The notes under the pieces are model-generated. The model saw only the letters and a list, made by a program, of their open reading frames with translations. It was not told where the DNA came from and ran no database searches. Of a stretch of 64,000 bases of DNA, positions 54,531 to 64,000 are shown piece after piece (position 1 is the first letter of the stretch; each line of letters starts with the position of its first letter). The stretch lies in contig NC_043972.1 in NCBI RefSeq assembly GCF_902148855.1, positions 35,595,496 to 35,659,495 on the forward strand, in the 5' to 3' direction. A program made the position numbers and the translations under genes. The DNA is from Sphaeramia orbicularis. Lineage: Eukaryota > Chordata > Actinopteri > Kurtiformes > Apogonidae.

Positions 54531-54782
54531 AATGCCTTCATGTTTGAGGTCCTCCAAAGAGAATTCATTTCAGAGGGATAAAGTATGTCAACACTGTACA
54601 AGTGGAACATTAGAAATAATTACTCCTGTTATCTGTATTTCAGTTGTAGTTTTTATAATTACAAAACATAACCTTCTAAGATACTAAAAGAGTGAAAAAT
54701 ATGTTTCATTTTGCACTTTCACCAGTTGTCTATAAATATCTTCATGCTTCACATAAATGAAGTCACTGACAGCAAGAAATGT

Positions 54783-54788
54783 AATAAA
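54783..54788 (+). terminator. NBN poly(A) signal
   Basis: AATAAA, 253 bases after the NBN stop codon, is the first standard signal on the plus strand after the gene. A T-rich stretch follows within 30 bases. Confidence 0.55.
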
Positions 54789-54809
54789 ACATGTTTAGAC
54801 ATTTTTTTT

Positions 54810-57627
54810 TCAAAGTTTTTATTTGTCAATAATAAAAAATATGGCATACAAACATTAAAAACTCTTTAGTTGTACAAGAGAGCATTGAAACTCAACATGC
54901 TGAAAGCAGCTATTCCTTTGTTTTGAAGTCAAGACCAATGCGTTCCCTGGTTTTAGCTGAACTAGAAACTTGTTGACCGGGAAAGAAGTGAAAGATTCAA
55001 GTTTTCTTATGTGATCTTGGATGAGCCAACCCTTCAGGCACTTTTACTAATCTGAAATTGAAAAGAATCAGAAAACCAATCATCTTGCTAAACAATGTAG
55101 GCTTTTCCTGTGCAGGTAGTTGAAGTCCACCTGTCCCTTCTCATTGACAAGTGACATGTACAAGCTGAGAGTTAGCTCCGCATTCAGCAGGAATTGTGCA
55201 GTAGTAAATTGTCAGTTGCCTTCATGGGCAGCAGTGGCAAAAGAAATTAGGAGACTGGCTTTCAAGCACGCAAGTCCTCTCTCTTACTTCAGCTTCTGAA
55301 ATCAATCTGTCAAGTAATTTTTTAGGTATTTGCACTCTAAAAATTACTTGAATAAGCTAAATTTGACGTTACGTTCATTTCTGAGACAACTAGTCTCCTG
55401 TTCCATCCTCAAAAGCATTTGTCTAAGTGTTCTTAAATTACTTCTGCCTTGTGTACACTGCAGCTGCTGCTAGGCAATAGTTCATGCCTACATGCATATA
55501 TTTAACTTTTTTCTCAAAACAAATATATCAGAAATCAGTGAAAAAGCATCAAGGATTAATTTTGTTGAAATTCATTAATTAAACACAAGTAACACAGTCA
55601 CTACATAACTGCTATATGATTACCTGAAATTAAACATATGTGTTTTACTACATTGTTAAAGCAAAAGTTAATGCGACTACAGTAACATGTTAGTAAATGT
55701 ATTACCCCCATTACTGACTACCATATTGTACAGTAGAAGGGTAAAAACTCTCAGTGTAGAGAGTTTCCCTGCAAGAATTATAACTCCTTACAACTTCTCT
55801 TAACTGCTATTTGGCACTTAATAGAACAGTTATAAGCCAACACTTACTGTTTGTATAACTGTTTACTTTAAATAGAGCCACAAAAGACCTGGCCATTATG
55901 AAAAAAACAAAGAACAAAAAGAAAGGATTAAGTCCACAAGGCCTCCTTTCTGATAGTGACCAGATCAGTTGGGAACAATGTGTAGTGATGTTCTATTTGT
56001 AAATGTCTGTTTAGTTTCCATTAATCACTCTAGTATGAATGATATGAAGTTTTCCTTTCCAGATGACATTTCAGAAAATGTTGCGGGAGAAATGTTATTT
56101 GGTGATTAATTGGTTTATAGTGTTAATTTAAATTAGTTTATTATGTTCCACAATATTAAAAAAAACATAATACGACTGCTTGTTAGTGTTGGTTTAGATT
56201 CAACAGGGATAGCCACAATAAGTAATGACTGGCACACTGTAGTTACATGATAATGTGAAAGATTAAATATGATTTAATAAAAATAACTACTTGGATGGTA
56301 AAATTGAAAAGCAGAAATGTTTTAAATATCTGTTCTTGCAGTGAGTGAGTGAGTGAGCCGCAGTGTTTGAAAGTGGCATCCAAAGAAATACATAATGAAG
56401 GCAGTAATTAAATTTTATATTACTGTATATTGGCTATAATTAAATTGTAGTTGACCATTTGATGATCATAATACCAATTAGTTTAAAAGGCTGGGTTTAA
56501 TTACGATACTTTTGTTTATTTTATTTTGGATCGTATGAAAATAATTTGCAGGGAGGTCTGTTTTTTTAATAGATTTCTCCCTGGCATTGTTTCCTCTTTG
56601 TTCTCTTCTCTGTTGCTAAATAAAGTTAAAAAAAAAATAAAAAAAAAGGTTGTTGTAACTGAATTTAACTTTAATAAAGTACTTTAAGTTATGTGACCCC
56701 TGTTTTACTGTAATGTGGAAAAATGCAAAACACCAGCAGTCTTTAATCCCAGAAAACTTGGTAAGTAAAAGCGAATAGGTAATGATGAGATTAAAACCAG
56801 CTTTATAGAACACATTTGGATCTGCAAGAGTAATTGGTTGCATAGGAAGCCTTGGAAGTTGCACAATTATGGAAGCAATGAGGTCAGATTTACTAGACTT
56901 TTTAAGTTTTTATGTGTATGGCTCCAGCTACCAATAATAGCAGCTAAATGAAGAATCCTCAGAAATTGAACCATAAAAGCAAATGAAGATAGGCTCAGAA
57001 TAATCAGGAACATTAGGACTGTTGAGCTATGAGCTTGTTAGGTCACAGTTTCAGACACAAATCTTGTTTGCAGATCATATTGCAAACATCCACTTATGGT
57101 TTCTACTAATAGTTAGTCCCAAGTCTCTTAGTGAGTGCCCATCACTTACAGAACAATAGCTATACAGTATTGTTTATTAATGTTTCTATATTTTAGTACT
57201 CCCTCTGCTAAAGGGCCCAGCTAAAATAATACAACAGCAAATCAAGTGTTGCTAGTAGATGGATTGAAAGACACATGGTGAACAAAAAATAACCCTGATG
57301 AAAATAAGGTCCCATTCTTTTATGAGGTTACAGATTGACTAGAAAACATTGGCACACAGTAGCTTGGACTTGTTGGAACTTCTTATGAAGTCTGACTTAA
57401 CTATTAAAAGCAGTCCATTGTTTCTTTAGAAAGTAATTAGTTTACATCCTTTGTCTTTTTGGTCTTACAAAGTTGCAAAATTGCCGTTTGGATGAGAAAA
57501 CACTGCATTAACAATGAAAACATATTACAGGTCTGGTTTTGCCCTTCATTCTTTGCACCAGTTGGTAAGAGCACTAGAAATGTTGGCCCTATGCCCAACA
57601 TGTACCCCTCTCTTCTCTGTCATGTTT
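54810..57627. other. convergent intergenic region between NBN and OSGIN2
   Basis: It must hold the 3' UTR of OSGIN2 at its right end. Around 55325-55450, words such as AAAAATTACTTGAATAAG and CTGAGACAACTAGTCTCCTG resemble a common fish repeat. No gene was seen. Confidence 0.4.
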
Positions 57628-60600
57628 TCAAATAAAGTCATTCCCTCCATTGCTGATGAGCTTCCCTTTCTTCTTGAGTCTCTTCAGCAGACAAGAGGCA
57701 ATGCCTAAAGCACCACCTTTCAAAAAGCGAACAAAGTTGTCTCCCACCAGTGGGCCCATCGCAAACAGACCTGGCTCCTTAGTACACTCAAAAGTGTAGG
57801 GGTGGATGTCAATGGGATTCTGCTTGCAAGAGATGGGTTTTGTTGGATCCTGACTGAGATACTGGCCCTGACCTTTCAAGAAAAATAAGTTTGGGTTGGT
57901 TCCAATCAGCACCAAGACCATTGAGATTTTGAATGCTTTGAGGGAATTGTTCCCCTGAAGTAAGCACTTCATGTCAGACTGGAAGGACACCACACAGTGC
58001 TCTGGGAAACTGGTGTAGTCAGGAAACAGGCTAACACTTGCATTACCAGTCATTTTAGTCGTGGCAAGTTGAGGCTTTGGGCACATCTTGGCACATACCG
58101 AAGAAGCAATGCTCACTGCCTGTGGTCTGTTTGAAGCAGAGGAAGGAGCCACATTTGTGTAGGTCTGAGAGCACATCATGTTGTAGACTTTGTGGTATTC
58201 TGGGTACAGGGTTTTTGGCAACTGCTTGAAGATGAGGTCTGGGTCATCTGTGCTCTTACGAAACACATGTAGCACTTTGATGTTGCTGTTGCAAGCACAC
58301 AGAACTGCATCTGCAGCACTTAAACCAGCGCCTACGATTAAAACTGGATCAGAGTTCATATCCAGCTTCCTCCGGCTCACAGCCAAACCTAGGTCTGAAA
58401 TGCTGTGGAATACAAATGGAAGGTCCTCTCCCTCTACACCTAATCGAACAGGTGAATCTGAAGCACCGGTGGCCAGAACAACATTCTCAGCAAACAGAGA
58501 GAAGGGGACATGGGTGTCGCTCTGCACCTGCTGGTATCCCCTTACTTCCCAGAGAGCCCCCCCTCCACATTCAACTCCATTTCCCTCAAAGCCCTCATTC
58601 CCACCATCTCCCATCCCTCCATCTCCTTGATCAGTGTGCCCATTTTCCAGACCTTCCCCCTCTTGTCCACGGCAGAGCTTCTGGACAGAGGTCACATAAG
58701 TGTTGTCAACAAAATTCTTCTGGAGGCCCTTTAGCTTCACATAGTTGCGGTAGTAGGATGAGATCTCCTCTGGAGTGGCTCTGTCACTAGTTACATCCCT
58801 GGAGAGAAGACAGAGACAATGAGAACAGAGAGCACAGAAGTAAGCTGAAGCTTGTCTTTGCAGTCAGTCATGCCAGTCTTACCTGCGTTTCCCATTGATC
58901 AAGTCTCGATAGTTAACCCCAGGAAGTTCCATCCAGATGCCAAGACTAATAGTTAGTATGGAGCCTTCCATTGCCTGAGAAGAAATGACATGGAAGGAAA
59001 TGTCTGGTTTTTTGAGGGGTAAAGCCAGAATAGCTTAAAGTGGGAAGCTGAGGATGTTTCAAGTTCTTACATGCCAGGCACCTCCAGGTGTTGATCTTCC
59101 CAGCACCAGATGTGGAATGTGCTGCTGCTTGTCCCTCCTCCACTGAAGGACTGGTGGGAATTCATAGCCAAAGTCAGCATTGGGGTGCAAAAGGGTGTCA
59201 AACAGTACAGCGACAGGGTTCCTTGACCTCCCCTCAAGACCCTCACTCAGATACTCCAGGTCCTACAAGGGGAGAAAATGGCTACAATGATTAGGGCTGT
59301 TTTAGTTGTGGAATATTGATCTCTGTAACACAACTAATTGTAATTAATGAATTAATTGTGTTTTGCTGTTAATTTTAAGCTACTAATAGGATCTAATACT
59401 ACTAATGGTTTAAAAACACACATCTCATAAAGAAGATGAAGAAACTTAGATGCGCATTGAACGTGGGAGCATAAGTAAATAGTTGGTGGTACTAAGGTGC
59501 CATTCAATAGTTGAAGGCCAAGGTGCCAGACAGATGGGAAAATAATAAAAAAAATACTCATTCTGTTACTTTCATGCAGCCGTTTCATGCTGGTGAGTTT
59601 AAAAGATTATCCAAAATCATTGTAATTAACTACAATTGCAAAAACTACATTATGTAATAATTGGAGGCCTTTGAGGTCTCATAGCTGAGTGGTTAAGGTT
59701 CATACCACACAGGCGAAAATGCCCTGAGCAGTGAGTACCTAGTTCGATTGCTGGCTGGCAGGTCATTTTCTTCACATCATTCACCTAATCTCTTCCCACA
59801 TTTCCTGTCTATCCACTTTCATCAATAAAATAAAGGCAAAAAGCCCCAAAATAATCAGGCTTAACCATGTTCCACCTGAGTGACTGTGTGGTCATACATA
59901 CTCCTGTGTATGCCTAGGTGTTTTTACCTGCTCGGTGATGGGTAGGTGCTTGGTCTCCTGCAGTTTTCTGTACAGTATTGGGTTTGGATGAACCGTTGCT
60001 GTGTCCAAATAAGGCTTATAACCACTTAGCAGGTAGGACAGACAAATACCTGATGGCCCGTTGCCTAAAGACAGACCCAGAGAAGTGATGCATTAGATTT
60101 GTTGTGGCATATGGATGTCTGCAGGTCCTATTTGCTTAATTGCCACAAACATTTGATCTAATTTAATTTGTCTATCTTTTTGTTACTGTGAGTCAAGCTC
60201 TTCTGTATCTCAAGATATAAATTTTTAAACTTATCACTAAGCCTTACCTATTGGTAAAATGTAGAACCCCCTAACTCACTTTGACCACAGTCTTAACTAA
60301 AACCTACCACTGCATAGGACCACACATGTAGTACATACCATGCATGTAATATATGAATAAGTCCAAAACTTAAATTTGATTAAAAATGATCACTAAGATC
60401 TTAAGCATCTGGTACCTATAGGCTGCCCTTTACCAAGCATAGTGTTAGAACACAAAACAGGGCATGGACCTCTTTTTATTGAGTCACCAACTGTCAATCA
60501 AATATTTAACAATGCTGCGATACATGGATCCAGCTCCTTAGATCCTGAGCTGAAAATATTTGGGAACCACTGCTATAGAAACCCTATTCAAGATCATAAA

Positions 60601-60749
60601 ATCAGGTAGATTAAACAGTGCAGGATTACATCTGTGGTGTGCAGGTGTAGAACCAGTGTAAGGCTAAAGGTGACATTTTTACCTATGATGACCACAGGAA
60701 CAGTAGGTGGGTGCTCTTGTGGCAGAGTGGTCTCTTCCAGTAGGGGCAT
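57628..60749 (-). CDS. OSGIN2: oxidative stress-induced growth inhibitor 2
   Basis: Five coding exons: 60683-60749, 59928-60064, 59071-59262, 58883-58974, 57628-58798. They join in phase to 1659 bases, 552 residues. The start MPLLEETTLP matches human MPLVEETSL. A leader exon is at 63686 and above, and the exon with the start codon begins at 60775. A Rossmann motif, VVIIGNGPSG, is at residues 19-28; DLEYLSEGLEGRS, PGGAWH and SWMELPG-type (IWMELPG) motifs follow. A second dinucleotide motif, VLIVGAGLSAADAVLC, is near residue 319, and the end has LFAMGPLVGDNFVRFLKGGALG. The protein resembles flavin monooxygenases; OSGIN proteins restrain growth and are stress-induced, but no reaction is settled. 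Next to NBN, tail to tail, as in human, which favours OSGIN2 over OSGIN1. Two parts differ from human: a Gly/Glu-rich insert at about 207-244 and a Ser/Pro-rich insert after MMCSQTY. All introns are GT-AG. Confidence 0.95.
59670..59848 (+). mobile_element. tRNA-derived SINE
   Basis: An A box (TAGCTGAGTGG, 59682-59692) and a B-box-like AGTTCGATTG (59741) lie at tRNA spacing. A body with CACATTTCCTGTCTATCC follows, and the end is ATAAAATAAAGGCAAAAAG. This is a common fish SINE layout. It lies in OSGIN2 intron 3 (59263-59927), opposite in sense to the gene. Confidence 0.68.
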
Positions 60750-62065
60750 GGCTACAGCCTGGGCCAAAGCCGGCACTGAGGAGGAACACAATGACAGAAA
60801 TGAGAACAAAGTTTTGCACAGACGTTTCAGCAGCTTTCTATAATTTAACTAAATGTGAAGGCTCATTCGGGATTTGTCCCCCACCTCCCTCCCCCGACCC
60901 CCGCCTCCATTTTCTGGGTCAGATTATTTGAAACAGGTTCAAACTGGCTTGCTCTTTGTGTCCGCATGCCAGTGTTGTTGTCTCATGTTAGCTTAGATCC
61001 TGGATCTGTCTCCATCCACCGTCATCAGCTGACTTAGAAACACACAGAGGGAGAAAAAACACCCTTTATTCATCCTGTTATTGTGCTTCCACACACAGCC
61101 ATGACCCTCCCCGTCTGTCTGGAGCTTCACACACGTGGAAACACCCCGCCACAACACAACGTGCCTCCATCCTTTCTCTTTGCCGTCTCGCCAACGTCCA
61201 CACACCCCTGTGCTTCCAAACATGGCCTGCGGCAGAGCTAGCCTCTGTTAACCCCGGTGCCGCTTCCCAAACAAAAGGGTGTTCTAATCAGATTTATGTA
61301 GGCTTGGGGTCTGTTGTGAAATGTCGCCGTTGAGCATGTGTAGTGTGCGTCTGTGTGTTACACGACAATGCCATTGTGTACCCGCCGGGCAGCAAATCCC
61401 CCCTGATCACTTCTCCGAGTGGGCCCTAATCCTACTGGTCCTGTTTATGTCTTTACCGCCTCTTTCAGCGGCAGCAGGATGAGAATGTGGCCCTGGCATG
61501 CTGACAGTCCAAACCATCACAATTCCTCCTCCCATACCCACCACTCACAAACACTCACAGACACTCCCACCAAAACATTACCCAACAGCCACAAACTGTG
61601 CCTGCTTGCCCCACTTTCATACCAACCAAAACACTACTGGTGCTGTATTTGTCTCGCGTCCCATAACTCTGACTCACTTCCCTTAAAACTTCTGTCCGCC
61701 TGCTGCCAATACAGTCCACTTCATTTCACATGCGTCCCTCTTTCCCTCCCTCCTCCCCCATGTCTGACCTGTCTGCAAGCCAACCGGTTATCTTTGGTGG
61801 TGGGCTTGTTTATGCTTTTCAGTCAAAGCACTGAGATTCCACACATTGCCTGCCCCGGTTGGGGAATGTGTGCCCCCAGTTGGCACGTTGATACTGGTAT
61901 TTCCATGTCATTGCCCAATTTGACAAATCCAACAGTGTTTACAGTCATGTAATTTGGAATTTTGGCCAGACCTTTTACTTTGCCCTTCCAAAACTCTGTG
62001 GTAACATTTTAATTCCTATCCTATCCTATTCATAACATTTATAGTATGACGTAAGATAATATACA

Positions 62066-62190
62066 AGTCTTTATTGTCATTGCATTTTGAATACAAAGTG
62101 CAGCAGTCCTTAAAACCTACAAACAAAACAACTACAACATGAAAATTCACACAACCACACTCACATAATACATCAATCAAACAAGGCCAG
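62066..62190 (-). mobile_element. LINE 3'-end fragment in OSGIN2 intron 1
   Basis: On the minus strand the piece reads CACTTTGTATTC, AAAATGCAATGACAATAAAG and then ends, as in a common fish LINE tail. Only the end is present. The rest of the intron (60776-63685) shows a C-rich block at 61400-61780 and nothing else recognisable. Confidence 0.4.
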
Positions 62191-63685
62191 GGGAATGTGC
62201 ATCAGTATAAAAAAAATTATAAAACACATACATTTTGATAAAATAGAAGTCCAGTCTGGAGCAATATATAGCCCTGCATACTACATCAAAATGAGTTAAT
62301 AAAAGTCGATAAGTTGCAGAGTCATGTATGTGTTAAACAGGTCTGCAACATTTTCCTGTTTGACCAAACAACAGTATGGAGTATTTCAAGAATGCTTATT
62401 GTTACCTACTGTGTGATAAAATAAGCTGAACTCCAAGGTCGGTCACTTGGGGTTTTCAACAACAGTTAGATAATATGGTCACACAGAATTTTGTACAGTT
62501 TTTATACTGTTGAAATAATAACCCCGGTCATATTAACTCCACTAGTTCTCATCTGTCATAAGTTGCTGCTGTTGCATCAACCTACCTGCTTCTGTACATG
62601 ATGCACTCACAGTGTTAAACTGTGAATGCATCAGTACTTTATTTTTCTTTGAACTGTGTCTAATGTAAAAGTGAACACTGACATTAAGCCTCTGTGCTTT
62701 GTATAAGCTTGTTAATTATTAATTAATCTTTAACACTTGCAAAAATGCGGTAACAAGCTTCTTTGCAAATGTCCAACTCTTTAATTAATTGCATGAATGT
62801 AGAGTTGGATGGCAGATCACCCAACGAAAAATACATTCTGTTTAAAAAAAACAACAAAAAAACAACAACATGCTATGATATTAATAATACACCCGCGTTT
62901 TTGTTTGATGTGGTGCTGTTTATTTCATGCACCTACATATGCGCATTTTACAACATCTGTGCACAGGACGGAGCATATAGGCTACTTTTGTAAAGGATTA
63001 CCAGTGGGAAAATACTCCAACTAAACTAAAAACCTGTACACTTAATTACACATATTCCACTGACATAAACTGAATAACTCTACTTTGAATTCTAATAACT
63101 AATAGTAGTTCCTCTTCATCCTCAGTTTGTGAGGTGCGTTTGATTTTCACTGGCCTACATCCATCTACAGCCTTGTTTTTGTCTCCACTTGTGCTAATTT
63201 GCATAAAACCAGCCTTCAGGTCAGTTTGAGAATGAGGTTAACTTGAACATAGCACTAGACTGGTTCTATATTCATGGATGTTGGTGATGCTCATATATTG
63301 GATGAAGTGAAGCCAACGCACACATGGACCCACAGCTTTGATCCAACCTCCCTCTACTACTGGAGTCGCCGCCCGTGCACCCTGCGTCCAATAACGCACA
63401 AGTAGCACATGCGACTGCGGCTATGTCACCATCATTGCATAATTTAGGTCAAACACACTCACGGACATCCGCACCATTCGGTCAAGAACGGGATCTCTTA
63501 CCGCGCTGTGACTTATTTCTCTATCTCCAAGTCGCCTCCTGTTATCACGACCCACGGTGGTGTTTCTGCTCGTATAAATAGGCAGACACCGGTGGGAGGA
63601 CCTATGCAACTGTCCGGGGGTCTTACATGAGATAATAAGCCAACCTCTCTGTCGTCATCACACACAGACACACGCGCACACTCAC

Positions 63686-63798
63686 CTCGGGGGGGTTAAA
63701 TCCACGCAGACCGGCTTATGCTCAGGTCTGGTTCGGCTGTACACGTCGTTCAGAGAGGTAGATCTTCTCTGAGTCTTGAACGCATAGTGTGTGTATGC

Positions 63799-63836
<38 letters not shown>

Positions 63837-63960
63837 CCTGGTGAAACCGGGTCCTGCGTTTGCTTTTGTCGTCACATGCGCATCTTCGCTCCGCACCGGC
63901 AGACGTGAGCGCGTTCACGGAGGAAGAGGAGGCAAACCGGAATCAGAGCATCTCTCCACA
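63686..63960 (-). promoter_or_regulatory. OSGIN2: OSGIN2 non-coding first exon and GC-rich promoter
   Basis: On the minus strand a consensus donor, CCCGAG|GTGAGTG, lies below 63686. Upstream the sequence is GC- and CpG-rich to the window end. A (GT)n run at 63800-63833 is inside the exon or just above it. The exact start site is not visible. The promoter may continue past the window edge. Confidence 0.5.
63800..63833. repeat. (GT)n microsatellite
   Basis: Seventeen GT units within the likely 5' UTR of OSGIN2; it would read as a CA repeat in the mRNA. Confidence 0.9.
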
Positions 63961-64000
63961 GCATCCTCACAGCGCCGCCGACACGCTGCTGCGCACTGCG

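Noticed and set aside
58190-58790. Plus-strand frames of up to 146 residues
   Set aside because: They are antisense to the last OSGIN2 exon.
61419-61952. 177-residue plus-strand frame
   Set aside because: It lies in OSGIN2 intron 1 in a C-rich stretch, lacks an ATG at its start and has low-complexity Ser/Thr/Pro/His content.

Overview
The window looks like nuclear DNA of a bony (teleost) fish. Coding sequence is split into short exons with GT-AG introns, the recognisable proteins are vertebrate, and most of the rest is dispersed repeats of kinds common in fish: hAT-, Tc1/mariner- and piggyBac-like elements, LINE 3' ends, a tRNA-derived SINE and long microsatellites. No bacterial or viral operon, rRNA gene, CRISPR array or intact tRNA gene was seen. 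All calls were made by eye from reading frames, splice sites and remembered protein families; no search was run.

Layout. (1) About 1.9-4.4 kb, minus strand: the 5' part of an unrecognised gene with a GC-rich promoter, a 17-residue first coding exon and a hydrophobic second exon. (2) 8.45-13.24 kb, minus: THEM4, a complete six-exon acyl-CoA thioesterase gene whose intron 2 holds a three-deep transposon nest. (3) 13.5-19.4 kb: mostly transposon relics (hAT-like pair, Tc1-like, piggyBac-like). (4) 18.55-25.47 kb: two divergently transcribed four-exon genes for small membrane-anchored coiled-coil proteins. They share exon phases and residues, so they are an ancient tandem-inverted duplication; the plus-strand copy ends in a 10-residue E/A/K/P repeat. 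(5) 25.5-34.5 kb: gene-poor, with one TATA-box plus first-exon candidate (29.7 kb), a long TG repeat, and a Tc1/piggyBac/LINE nest. (6) 34.58-36.12 kb, plus: a beta-microseminoprotein family gene (MSMP-like, ten cysteines). (7) 36-41.4 kb: repeats, ending in a truncated LINE placed about 60 bp upstream of the NBN promoter. (8) 41.57-54.53 kb, plus: NBN (nibrin), complete, 17 coding exons, 829 residues. (9) 57.63-63.9 kb, minus: OSGIN2, complete coding sequence of 552 residues in five coding exons plus a non-coding first exon under a GC-rich promoter.

NBN and OSGIN2 lie tail to tail, as I recall they do on human chromosome 8. On the other side of NBN, where human has DECR1 head to head, this genome has the microseminoprotein-like gene and the coiled-coil pair, so conserved order breaks at the NBN promoter. 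The genes do not form one pathway: NBN acts in double-strand-break sensing with MRE11-RAD50 and ATM, THEM4 in acyl-CoA hydrolysis, OSGIN2 is an FAD-type oxidative-stress growth-inhibitor family member, and the microseminoprotein is secreted.

The most interesting points are the divergent coiled-coil gene pair and its coding minisatellite, a TG repeat that replaces the normal pyrimidine tract at the last NBN acceptor, and several clean nested transposon insertions with target duplications visible at base resolution.
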